From Chamaecyparis obtusa (lineage: Eukaryota; Streptophyta; Pinopsida; Cupressales; Cupressaceae), in contig BSBK01007036.1 of the NCBI GenBank assembly GCA_027943335.1, forward strand, positions 46,855 to 110,854: a DNA stretch of 64,000 nt, read 5' to 3'. This document shows, one piece after another, positions 12,010-22,970 of the stretch. The first letter of the stretch is position 1, and every line of letters begins with the position of its first letter. Position numbers and translations under genes: made by a program. The notes below the pieces were generated by a model. The model saw only the letters and a program-made list of their open reading frames with translations, made no database searches and was not told where the DNA came from.

Positions 12010-12188
12010 TGATCTAATTCAGGGCATGGTGACATATCAGAGAACATGGGCTTTAGAGAACAAAGCATAAAACTTCAAGGATCTACTTCACAAAACAAGA
12101 CAAGTTGCAGCAAGGACTGGGAATTAGGAAAAATGCAGAGACCCTAGAAACTTGGCCAAATTTGTAAAATAGGAAATTTTGGGCAACA

Positions 12189-12595
12189 TTTTGGTGATTT
12201 CTACTAGATGTCAGCCTGCTAGACATGGATCAATGGGCTTGACATATCCATTGGGCATGGGGTCTTTCTGAACACAAAACTTTGACAAAGACAAAACTGA
12301 ACTAGACTATTCTCGAGCACTTCTTGGAAAGCAAGAAACTACTCTAGAAAATAGGGAAAGAAAATAGGGAAACCTAACCTAACCTGAACTAACCAGTTCA
12401 TAGCATTGGTCAAACAAAACTATTTACTATTTGTGAGAAATAACTTCCCATCCTTCTCAGCTTACAATAATCCACATGCCTTTAGAAAGCTATTACAAGA
12501 TGAACATAGGAGATATATAGGGTCACTTGCTTGACAAGGATTTGACTGATATAGATTTTACTCACTTGGTCAAGCTGATTGTAAGCATCACTATT
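12189..12595. other. Interior of Gag-only element, no clear gene
   Basis: This is the stretch between the end of the coiled-coil reading frame and the 3' LTR. The minus-strand frame continues in pieces after TAG at 12596, but I see no recognisable domain. CTAACCTAACC-type short repeats occur near 12370. Confidence 0.5.
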
Positions 12596-14728
12596 CTAAG
12601 GAGGATCAGTAAGCAGCAATAGGGCTTTACTTACTTGGTCACTTGGGGCAGCAAGCTGATTTGGTTCAATTTTAGCCTCAGGTTCTGGTGGAAAACTACA
12701 TTGGGATGCTGGCATAATTTGTACTCCTTTGATGACCTCCATCCTGGCCAAATACCTAATAGGGAAACCATGAGAGATGCTGGACCTAGAGCTTTCCTTG
12801 ATAAACTTAGGCTCTTGAGAGATTACTTTAGTCTGATTGATCTCCTCATCATGCTGGCTGGAAATGACCATCTCCTGTAGATTGTAGGTGTTCTCTAGAA
12901 GTGTGAGCTTGTCATCAAGATGCAAGTAGAAATGTTCCATCTTGTCCCAAAATTGATCTTCCTCTTCTTCTTCTAGATTCTTTTGTAGGAGAAGTATACC
13001 ATTGTCAGTACAACAATCATTATTTTCTAAGGGCTCATTTGTCTTGACTTGTGCAAAGAGAGCCTCCTTTAGATCAACAATCCTCTATTCCATGCTCTCC
13101 TTTTCTTCTTCAAGTTGAGAACATTTCTCAACCTACATCTGATAGCTTCTTTTATATGTTTCAGTGGTAGAAGCCAAGAATCTTATATTTTGCTTGAGAT
13201 CTTGCATCTCTCTCTCATGAAATTTCTCATGAGCTCTCAACTCCTATTCTTTCTCAAGCTAAAATTCAATGCCCCTATCAAACATGGCCTCCATTAAAAT
13301 TTTCTAGTCTTGAGCCACCTTTTCACAATTATTCTTATGAATTTCCAACTCTTCATAAGAAACCCTCTGAGCTGCCAATGCCTCTTGAAAATCTTCTTCT
13401 TTTTTAGTCATAGCAGCACTAATATCATCACTTACATAGTCAGAGGGCTCAACTAATGAATTTTGCACTACCTCATCCTACTCAACATAGAAGGGCATCT
13501 CCTCAAATAGATCAGTTGGGCTCTCACCTTCTTTACTTCCTTTCTTATCCTAATCTGATTTCTCTAATCCATCTTGGGGATGTGCTTGAGAGGCTACTAT
13601 CTCTTGTTGTAACACTTTTGACCTTTCTCCATCGGGAAGTTCATAGTTCAAGAGAACAAGTGGAAAATCTGCAACCTCCCTCCCAAAAAATGGGTTCAGG
13701 TGACTGCCGGTTGCTTTGATGTTTTGTGTTGGGGCTATCTTCTTGACTGGATTATATGGATGGAAAGGTCTTTTTACCAAATTTTGCCTCTCACCCTGAT
13801 GTCTTCCTTGACATGGCGGTCTATCTTGCTGGTAGGATTGTCGCGGAGCTTGGTACTACTGACTGGAACCCTGACTCTGATTTTGATAAAGCAATGCAAC
13901 CTCCTGATCCTGCTCATCTATAATGATCAACTCTTTGGTTAGAGCCTACAATAGACTCATCATCTCTTGGTTTGTCGCTTGTTGATCACTTTTCACTTTG
14001 AGTAGCTCTTGAGGAAGGTCACCTATGGATTCCCCATACCTAGTGCTAGCTTGAGGCTCTATTAATGTAGGCATGAGAGTAAATGAAGGCATCTGCAAAG
14101 GTACAGTGGGCTGGAGATTAAGAGAGACAGGCATGAGTGGCCTTGGGGTTATCATACCAGCTTGAATTAAGCAATTTTCTACCTTCACAGCTAAATCAAA
14201 TGCCCGAGGTAATGAAGTACCTCCTAAAGATTGAATCATGATAGATATATCCCTTCTCAAAAAATAAAGGAAAGCACTATCTACTGAAGGCCTTATATTC
14301 ACTAGAATCCTATTCCATGTCTTGAGGAATCTTCCATTGAAATCTATCATCAGCTCTCAAGGATCTCTCTTTATAACTTGGAGCTTCTCAACTAGAGACA
14401 AAGAGTCTGAATCATCCTTAAAGTGTTTGCTGAGGAGGTCCCCAAGCCTATCCCATGGAGTAATGGAGTCAACTGCCAAATTTCTAAACCATTCTAGAGC
14501 CTTACCCTTAAAGGAGGAAGCCAACAACTTGGTGGCAGCATCTTCCTCTATGATATTGTGTATACTACAGATAGTGGCCACATCCCTAATGTGTTCAAGG
14601 GTTGTAGTCTATCCTTCACCTATGAAATCAGGTATACCTTTTAGTGCTGCTAAGGGCACATCATGGTGTTGGGAAAATTTTAATGGACTACCTTGATTAA
14701 AGGGTGCAAATACAAATTGTCTTGCCAT
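12596..14728 (-). pseudogene. gag: Gag fused to a Gln-rich linker and long coiled coil (non-autonomous element)
   Basis: This is one minus-strand frame of about 710 codons from Met at 14728 (MARQFVFAPFNQG). The Gag core (about 13950-14700) is a recognisable retrotransposon Gag: KALEWFRNL, SITPWDRLGDLLSKHF and FNGRFLKTWNRIL are conserved landmarks. Next comes a Gln-rich linker (about 13800-13940) with no zinc knuckle. An acidic, heptad-rich segment (about 12950-13450; DFQEALAAQRVSYEELEIHK and similar) looks like a long coiled coil, ending near LLLLTDPP. In-frame stops are mostly TAG or TGA, including TGA near 14354 and TAG near 13946. The second half matches no family I know. It may be a structural extension of Gag or a captured host segment. 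Confidence 0.8.
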
Positions 14729-14890
14729 CAGAAGGGTCTATTTTCTTCATAAGCTCTATCAAAAATTGGGTCACTAATCTTCATAACACCAATGGAGTCA
14801 CCAGATATACTTGAATACTAACCTCTCTAAGGTCTGCACTATGCCATTAGTATATCAAAGATAGCATAATATTTAACATGAATTTGAACT

Positions 14891-14910
14891 TGGTCCCACC
14901 GGGCATGCCA
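14891..14910 (-). other. Primer binding site of the Gag-only element
   Basis: The minus-strand run starting TGGCATGCCCGGTGGGACC lies four bases inside the LTR end and has the TGG start of a tRNA 3'-end complement. The exact tRNA was not determined. It differs from the TGGCGACTCTGTTGGGG site of the 22971 element. Confidence 0.6.
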
Positions 14911-14914
14911 GAAT

Positions 14915-17226
14915 TGTTATACACTGAGATTTGTGCCTTTGTTTCAAGCTCTCTTGGTCTTGATAACTCATTATAACATGGGAATCATCTCAAGGTTGTG
15001 GAACCTTTGCTAACTGAGATGAGACCTCTAGGTTCTAGGCTAGTTCCTCTTTGATTGTCACCTCAGTTTTCTCTTAGATAGGAAAGTAAATCTTTTGAGG
15101 GAAAGGATTAGAAGGAGTGCATGAAAGGGAAATAACTTGAAAGAAAACTACCTACTAGGTGATGCACTGAAACTAGGGTTTGGATCTCAGTATAGATGAA
15201 TGAAACCACTGAAAGGCTTAGGTCTAGGAGATCACAACTTACTGAATAGACTTGCATAAGTGTTTCATAAGATGGCCTGAACATAAGATACAACTTATGA
15301 CTTGCAAGCAGACATTCACTTCTGCAACATGGTGTAGGATTGAGACAAGACTATTAGGGGCTGAAATATACCCTCAAAACATCTAAATCGGATCAAACAC
15401 AATAACACACAGTTACAAAAAGTAAGAGGAATTAGGAAACCTAAGATATCATTGAAAACATGCATACACTTTGATCCAATAAGAGATAATCCACACAAGA
15501 AAGCATAAGGACAACAAGAATGTCACAAAATACTTTGCAATATCTAAACAATCAATGAAAATTATAATTGTAGAAAGCTAAAGGGTAGGAAAATTGCCAC
15601 AAAAATGCTCTCTGAGAAAGAAACTTTCTTTTTACAACTGCTGAATTCTAAGCACTAAAGCTCCAAAAAAAGAATATATACATCACTCAACTGCACACAG
15701 GCAGGAGTCAAAAGACTAACCAGGGTTACAGCTTTACAATATAATAATCAACCCTAGCAGTCAAATTCTGATCATAAATTCAACTCTACAAAATCATAGC
15801 CGATCAGATATTTGTGTGCCCATCCCTATACTACATCACCTGTAGACAAGCCACTCAGATCCAACTACTTATCTACAAGTCAGGCTGTCTTGAATGCTCA
15901 AATCCGATCTCAGATCCTTGAAGGGACCCCAAAATGACAATCTAGATCTTTGCAAATTCTCCCAATTGTAACTACCTCTGAAATCATCAATCCTCAGCTA
16001 CCCACACTTGCAACATTCTCTCTCAAAAGAAAGCCCGCAAAAATAGTCACACCGCTTGAATTGAACATTGGTCGCATGATCGCATGAGCCCAAAAGACCC
16101 CATATGATCATGGACTAGCCTCTTAAAATTGTCTCCGCTGCCACATAAGACATCTAGGCCTGCAAGAATACACCTGTTACTTGGTACCCGCTTTGACTGC
16201 AAACCCTAACTCAACCTTCACCTCAGGTTCACCTTCTCCCTTAGTCACCAAGTCACTAGGACTTTTCCTTAACCCTAGTTCCGTCTAGCGACTACGTGAA
16301 ATCCTTAACCGCACAACCATGCAAAGCTTTTTCAACCCTGGGCCCAGAACCACCACATGTCACTTCCTTATTCATTCCAGCTGCTACATCAGAAAACAAC
16401 TCGACACCTTCCTGACATGGACCCACTCAAAATTTTAGATTCCTATCTAACAAGGGGTGTAAGATCGCATGGCCTTAGAAGATTCCATGAGAACACATGA
16501 CCACCATTAGATCTATGCTGACTACCACCTTGCTTTAGAAAATCTAGACATACGGACCCACTAACACCAGCATCACATCGGAAGGAAGATCGGCAGCCGT
16601 TGTTACACAGTGCGCTTAAATAGGCAACATCTTTCCTTAGCAATGTAGCGACAACCACAAGATTTTGCCAAGATTTAACTTTTGTAGATGGAGAATGGGC
16701 CCGCCGATAGGTGTCATCCTGTCGCATGATCGCAAGGGCAAGGAATATTCCTTGCAAACATGTGACAACCGCAAGAATTTGAGGAAAGCTAGCCACCGGG
16801 CCCCACCAAGTCAGAGTTGCACAGTTATGAAATGAATGGCACTAGAGGAAAAAGTCTGGAGCATAGAAAGGGTTGAAAACACAGAGGGTTTTTTAATGAA
16901 GATCGAAAACACACTGAGCTTTTAGACCAAAAGGTAGAAAACACAGAGGGTTTTCAGGACTTTGACAACTTTTTGAAACCCTGCAATAGTATTTCCTGCA
17001 GCCATTCAAACTTGAATAACTTCCTGGGTATTGTGATTTAGCACGTGTGATCTAAACTGGGGCATGGTGACATATCAAAGAACATGGGTTTCAGAGCGCA
17101 AAGCATAAAACTTCAAGGATCTACTTCACAAAACAAGATAAGTTGCAGCAGGGATTGGGAATTAGGAAAAATGTAGAGACCTTGGAAACTTGGCAAAATT
17201 TTCAAAATAGGAAATTTTGGGCAACA
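14915..17226 (-). repeat. 5' LTR of the Gag-only element (2312 bp)
   Basis: Direct repeat of 9811-12188, starting TGTTATACACTGAGA and ending GGGCAACA. A deletion of several dozen bases relative to the partner lies near 16170, where the copy at 9811 has extra sequence around 11065-11140. The CACGTG box is at 17042-17047 and the TATA-like run at 15673-15680. Confidence 0.92.
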
Positions 17227-17231
17227 CAACT

Positions 17232-18230
17232 ATTTTAGATTTTTTCATTCATTTATTTATCTTATTTTAAATATTTCCAAAGTCTCTGCTCAATGATTCA
17301 TACCAGGAGAGCTGTAGATAGGAGGATCTAACTCACTATCCCACCATCCATTATGTATGGCCTTTTGGGGATAGTTTGTACCATATGCAAAAGGAGGGGC
17401 CCTAGAATGCATGCTATGTATTTTTATGATCAAGCCCTAGGCTGGCCATGGTGAGCCTGACTAGGAAGGACTGAGCCAAAAGAAGGAATTAGCTACAGAG
17501 GTTAAAATGGAACTGTGATTTCATGATTGGAGATCTTGGATATAGTCATTACCAATATTTGGATGCAAGGAGAAGGTGTGATCGATCCATTTGATCACCC
17601 AAAAGAAAGACAAACTTCATGCAATTAGTGAAGGCCCTAAAACCTACCAAAATCACCTACTCTTGGTTAGGGAGTTTTACAACCTAGAAGAAACTAAAAA
17701 CCTCCAAAATCCCTGAGAGGTTAACTAATATTGTAATAATTCACAATTTGTTTGTAGGTTCATTTGGAGACAAAGAGATGAAAGACCATATTATTTTGGA
17801 GAGGAGGCTTAATTGGGGCTCTTCCTTATAGCCCTAAATAACAAAATAATTATGAGATCGGTAAATGGGATTGGTGAAGTGAGAGATGAAACACATCAAA
17901 TGGGACCATATAAGACACTTTCCAACACCTCCTCACCTCTGCAATTTCCTAAGTCCATTTGGAGGTGTCAAACCCTTGTTCTAATTTAAGGTTCAATGTG
18001 TGCATGGAGGTGATAAGCACCAAAATTTTCTTTGTCTTGGTTGATTTGTGATGGTAGTTTGGTTGGGGTGTAAGACTAGGGGACTAATCCTTTGAGGGAA
18101 TCCTATAGGTCAATTGTGTTAGTTAGAACACTCAAGGGTCACTAGGTGGACCTAGACAAGGGCTAGTGGTTAGCTCTTCCCAACCTCTTTATCACATTTT
18201 AGCTCCAGATTAAAAAGAAAGTCTATATCC
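17232..18230 (+). other. Chromovirus LTR remainder, then undefined sequence up to LINE A
   Basis: The first part (to perhaps 17308) completes the LTR interrupted at 9810. The rest has no open reading frame of note and no motif that I recognise. It may include the 5' untranslated region of LINE A. Confidence 0.45.
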
Positions 18231-18239
18231 CCACATTCT

Positions 18240-18960
18240 CATTCAGTTTATCCTTCTTTGGGTGTTTTCTCTGTCAAGATCCCTCATGCCCTGGTAGAAA
18301 TAGGCATTTCTACTATCTAGTGTTTTTTGATTGGGAAATTTGTTGGAATACAGTCTAATATAGACTTTGTTCACTTTTGGGTGGCTAGGAAGTGGAAAAA
18401 TAAGGGTCAAATTGATGCTCTAGCGATTGCCAAAGGGTCTTTTGGCTTTATCATTACTTTTGAAGAAATTTTTTTGGGTTGTTGGTAGGGCTTCCTTGGA
18501 TGTTAGGTAATGCATCTCTTACCCTAAAACATTGGGAACCTAGTTTTTCACCATTAGATTGGGTATTTGATGAAGATTTATTTTTTGTTAGGCTCCTTGG
18601 CCTACCCTTAGGATTTTAGAATGAGGATATTTTCATGGGTATTGTGGTGTACTTCAGGGAACTTTTGTCAAATGATTATATGATAGTGGTCCAAAAGAGA
18701 TTGATTTATCCTTACATTTGTATTAATATCAAATAGTAAATTGATTTACCTCATCAAATTTTGATTAAATACATGCTTGGTGAATGGCCTTGGGCCATAG
18801 AGTTTGAATCTATTCCCTCCACTTATTTTCACTGTAAAAAGGTGAGTCATTGGGCTAAGGTTTTTCCTCTTAATTGGATTTCTAAAAGTATAGTGAAGGT
18901 CTAGAAGAAAAAGGATAATGTATCCACAAATGTTATTGGTGATTCTACAAAGAAGGATCT
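18240..18960 (+). pseudogene. LINE A ORF1 (DUF4283-type RNA-binding protein with zinc knuckle)
   Basis: Reading between frames, this shows FLIGKFVGIQSN, HFWVARKWKNKGQIDALAIA, ALAIAKGSFGFIITFEE, SLTLKHWEPSFSPLDWVF and, further on, FESIPSTYFHCKKVSHWAK. The order LIGKF / W-x-KG / KHWEP-F / IP…C-x2-C…H matches the DUF4283 domain followed by a CCHC knuckle found in ORF1 of plant L1 LINEs, which coats LINE RNA. Frameshifts near 18475 and stops near 18618 and 18735 break it. The first Cys of the knuckle appears changed. Confidence 0.75.
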
Positions 18961-19589
18961 GTTAGAAGGTTAGCATAAGTGATGTTCTAAGGAAGTACAA
19001 GGTAAGTTATCTAGATGTTGGGTTTCCCAAAGAAAGGGGATAGTAATGTGGAAAAATATGCATTAAGGAATCCTAATGTTCATAAAAATGGTCTTTTGGG
19101 AGTTCTACAAGGAAAAGACCTAGTGGCATCTATTCCCCCTTAGGTTAGTGGAAAATATTGGATAGGTTTAATGGTTAATCTCATGAAAGAACTCTCTAAG
19201 TCTCAAGAATAGAGTTTTGTTGAGAATGGGTTTGATGAAGAAGGTTCTCTTTTTTGGAAGAGTTGTGATGTTATGGGTTGTATGGAGAATGGAGAATTGT
19301 GTTGCAGGGTGATTTTGATGCTTCATTCACCTTGGTGAAATCTAATAGTAGTAAGAATTTTAATACACAAACCCTAGTTATGATACTAGGAGTTGATTGA
19401 AACTGGATGTGTTGCATTAACAAAAGGAGTAGGTAGGCCTCCCTGATTCACTCCCAAGATAAGGCTAGAAAAGTGAGGGTTGTAGATGGTCTACAATGAA
19501 ATCTTTTTGTGATGGGAATCACTATTTTTGTAGCTCCTAAGTAAAGTTAATTTCTTAGAATACTAGTAGTAGGATGAATCACCCCCATA

Positions 19590-20390
19590 ATCATTCCCTC
19601 TTATAAAATTTGATAAGGGACAATAAACCCTACATTTTTCTCATATAGGAAAATAAAATGCAAAAATCTAAAGTTGTTAAGTTGAAACTTGTTGTTTGTA
19701 GGGATGCTAGAATTCATTGTGTTGAATCAGATGGTGCTTCAATAGGTTTGATAACCTTTTGGAATCCTCATTTGGTGAGAGGTGTGATCTTATAGTCTTC
19801 TAATAATCACATTTCCATGGAATTTGTTCATTTGAATGATGGATCCTCTTAGGTTGTTTCAAATGTTTATGCCCCAAATAATAAAGTGGCCAGGAGAAAT
19901 CTTTGGCATGCTATGTCTTCCTTTAGGATTCAATGTGATTTTGATAGATGGATTATGATGGAATATCTTAATACTCCCATGTTCACCACTAATAAGAAGA
20001 GATGTGTTCCTATCACCTCAGATAGTAGTCAGGATCTATTGGATTTCATTAAAACCTAGGGGCTTTTGGATTTGGACCTACATAGAGCTTCTTTCACTTG
20101 GTCTAATAGAAGAATGGATGATGAGCTTATTCAAGTTAGGCTAAATAGGGCACTTATCTGTTTGATTTGGCTTAATGATTTTTTTTTAAGACTTTCTTCT
20201 CTTTCTAGAATTGGGTTGAACCACTTTCCTATTTCTCTGATGATGGATAAAGCATTTTAAAAGAGAATTTTCCTTTTCACTTTTAGAAAATGTGGACTTT
20301 GGATCCTGACCTTAAGAATAGGATTAAAGTTTGGTGGGATACTAATTTTCAGGGTGCCACCATGTAAAAGGTTGCTAAAAAATTAGGGGT
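19590..20390 (+). pseudogene. LINE A ORF2 endonuclease domain
   Basis: An AP-endonuclease-like LINE domain is visible in pieces: NLIRDNKPYIFLI, then IGLITFWNPHLVRG, VVSNVYAPNNKVARRNLW, and GLLDLDLHRASFTWSNRRMD (about 20070-20125), the late conserved motif of LINE endonucleases. This enzyme nicks the target DNA. Stops (mostly TAG) occur, for example near 19793, 19850 and 20057. The region ends with KMWTLDPDLKNRIKVWW at the 20390 insertion point. Confidence 0.8.
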
Positions 20391-20770
20391 TGATGTAGGA
20401 GAATCCTAGGGTAGCTGGAAATCTTGCATCAACCAAAAGTTGTTTTACATTTTGATCTTATTTCTAGTTTGAGTGGTCAAGTTAATTTTTGATTCTATGT
20501 TATAGTAGGCATGTGCAGTCATAGTGTGATGATTAGGACCTATCTAGGAACATTTTCCTATGATCACATCTCTTTTGGCTCATGCAAGTGCAATTTTTGA
20601 TTCATCTACTAGTTGTGGGTAACATGTTCATTTCTTGTCTAGACCGAGTTAGGAGATTTACCATGGTTGGCGATCGTTGGATTTTAATGTGTGTGGTCAT
20701 AGATTATGATTTTTGGAACTTGTGTGGGCCTATATCTATTACCATGCATCCCTATTTTATTATTGTGGTG
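20391..20770 (+). repeat. Gypsy 2 5' LTR, left part
   Basis: Begins TGATGTAGGAGAATCC and matches the 3' LTR at 47565 through …TATCTATTAC and …TTATTGTGGTG. It is cut here by the copia element and continues at 36714. Confidence 0.85.
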
Positions 20771-22257
20771 TGTTGAATTACAGAGAGGGGGGCTAAATAT
20801 GTAATCCCTGATCTAATTTACCTTGAAATTTTTTCTCTGATTAACTTGGTAACTACTTTGTAGAAACAAAATTCACTATTTATCAACAAAAATAAATAAA
20901 CTATATGAATTAGTAAATCAGTCACAATGTGTAACACAAATATTTAATGTGGAAACCCATGTTTGGGAAAAACCACAGTGGGAATTGTCACCCACTAAGA
21001 AAATACTCTTCTTAGGTATGCCAGGTTAAGAGCCAATCTGGTTAAAGATTACAATACACACTCTTATGTGTGACCTAGTTAAGGGATTTACCTCAAATCT
21101 ATTGAGATCTTCACCCTTTTAGGAGTGGCCTTGTTTGAGGGATTTAAACACTCTTTAGAATGTCACCTTTCTCAAGGATTTAAAATAAGACTATTAGGTC
21201 TACTCTGTTAAGCTATTTCTCTATTACATCAATAATACAATGGACTTGTAGATGTGCAACTATGTTTGTTCAATCAAATCCTTATGCACTCTTTAGTCTT
21301 ATCCTCAATTCTTCATTATCCACTAGCATCAACACTTCATCAAATCCTTCTTTTTCAACTCGAAATCTCTCTATTCCTTCTTCTTTGTAATAGTCACTAA
21401 CTCTTCAACTATTTATCCATATAAGATCATCCTTTATATAGATATTTTTTTCTTCTTAATCTCATCTATAGCATTTTCCATCAATCAATCTTGATTATTC
21501 AATTTATTATACCTTAAATCTAGATCTCTATAACACATTTCCTTTTCACCTCGGAACTTGAACTTTTCTAGAAATGTGTTCCATCTCTTTGTGTCACTTA
21601 GATCTTGTCATAGATCTTCAACATGAATTTTTGTAACCGTAGATCTCTTGTGACTTACTCTTTGCATCATCATGAACATCTAGCTCACCAAAGAAAATCA
21701 TTGAATGTCGATTTCATTATTATTTAATATCTTTTCATTGCTCGGTGTACTTTACTTGAATTGTGGTTAACTTTGCTTGATTCCTAAACCTGTCCTGATT
21801 GTTTCGTGTCTTGATTTCCTTTTTCTTTATCGAGTGGCCTTTCCTTTTACCTTTACCTTATTGAGTGACTTTTCCTTCTCGATAGCCAAAACATCTTAAC
21901 TTACCCAATTGTCAAATCTTCATCACCATGCTTTACCGACTTAACAACATATGTTAGGTAGAAAAAAATTATATCAATATAATCTAATCATTTTCTAATA
22001 TATATCAATTTCCCAATTAATTTCTTCAACTTCTCAACTTCTCATTTCTTCTTCTCCTTAAGTTATTTGTCTTATATCATTACTGAATGATATAAAAAAA
22101 TAAAATAAAATAGAAATCAATTGCTTGACATTAACGAAAAGATAATAACCGATCTAACCTTTCTACTATCATCATGTATTCCTCTAATCTTGGTTGTTCT
22201 TCATCATTACGTCCATTGGACAATCAATCTTCAACATTATTATTAGTTCTGATAACA
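20771..22257 (-). repeat. Copia 3' LTR (1487 bp)
   Basis: Matches 34879-36713 at both ends: TGTGTAACAC…, GGGAAAAACCAC, then again from CATATGTTAGGTA (about 21948) to GATAACA. The middle (about 21235-21945) has no counterpart in the other LTR. Confidence 0.88.
21432..21440 (-). promoter_or_regulatory. TATA-like box in copia 3' LTR
   Basis: Minus-strand TATATAAAG lies within the segment present only in this LTR copy. Its role as promoter is inferred. Confidence 0.45.
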
Positions 22258-22682
22258 ATCTCCATGTTTGGCATTGATGGAAACACTGACAAATTCAATG
22301 TTAAAGTGATGATGGTACACTTCACTGTCATTCATATTTTGTACTCCCTTTCAGTAGTAACTTATTCTTTTTTGATCTTTCATGTGGATTCTTATTTTTC
22401 CTTTTCCTTTTTTTAGTAACACTTTCCATGCACTCAATTATTGTTCTCCCTCTTTTAGTAAATATCTCTTTCTTACATTAATTGATTTATTCATCTTCAT
22501 TCATCTCCCTTCTATACTCATCTTATTCTTTTTTTTCTTCTTATCTTCTCATTATTCCCCCTCTTTGACATATACTAATTTATCTCCCTCTTTGATAACA
22601 ATGCCAAAGAAATATAAAACTTCTTAGATTATACCTCAACTATATAGATTTTCCAATTCAGTCATAAACATCCATTAGAACT
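22258..22682. other. Copia 3' untranslated interior
   Basis: T-rich (on the plus strand) sequence between the RNase H stop and the 3' LTR. No gene seen. Confidence 0.5.
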
Positions 22683-22970
22683 TTAGGCTTCACCTAAAGT
22701 GTGAACACTAGCATCAACTACTAACTTACCTTGGAGATACTCAAAAGAATCCTTCGGTAATGGTTTTGTAAATATTTCATCTATTTGTTCCTTAAAATTC
22801 AGATACTCCAATGTCACATGCTTGTCTTGTACTTTCTCTCTCAAGTAGTGATACTTAATAGATATATGCTTTGTCTTGGAATGCATCATAGCGTTCTTAG
22901 TTGTGTTAATAGCACTAGTATTATCACAATAGATTGTAATAGAATTAATGATCTCTTCATGCATACCTTC
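22683..22970 (-). pseudogene. pol: Copia RNase H, C-terminal part
   Basis: Conserved copia RNase H end: IYCDNTSAINTTKNAMMHSK, TKHISIKYHYLREK and EIFTKPLPKDSFEYLQGKL. This is the 3' end of pol. The N-terminal part (STTEAEYVATTMNYYNILWI) lies at 30944-31030, on the other side of the inserted element; the junction falls at …QELEG / MHEE. This stretch is open, whereas the remainder of pol is damaged. Confidence 0.92.

Larger units (their letters stand above)
9811..12188 (-). repeat. 3' LTR of the Gag-only element (2378 bp)
   Basis: This is the direct repeat of 14915-17226, and differences are mostly single-base substitutions. It contains GTCGCATG-type hairpin modules (about 10973-11018, 11408-11476, 11685-11733), an array of GAAAAC…GTTTTC short hairpins (11838-11912) and a CACGTG box (12004-12009). 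Confidence 0.92.
9811..17226 (-). mobile_element. Non-autonomous Gag-only LTR retrotransposon (TR-GAG-like)
   Basis: Two direct LTRs (9811-12188 and 14915-17226) start TGTTATACACTGAG and end TTTTGGGCAACA. The target-site duplication is exact: CAACT at 9806-9810 and 17227-17231. The 2.7-kb interior reads on the minus strand and contains PBS, Gag and a coiled-coil extension. No protease, RT, RNase H or integrase motif is visible. Elements with LTRs and only a Gag gene have been described in plants as TR-GAG; the coiled-coil part is not a feature I know from them. It would need another element's enzymes to move. Confidence 0.9.

Noticed and set aside
22174..22627. Hydrophobic plus-strand frames that look like membrane proteins
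   Set aside because: T-rich low-complexity sequence in the copia LTR and 3' region; the real frames are on the other strand.
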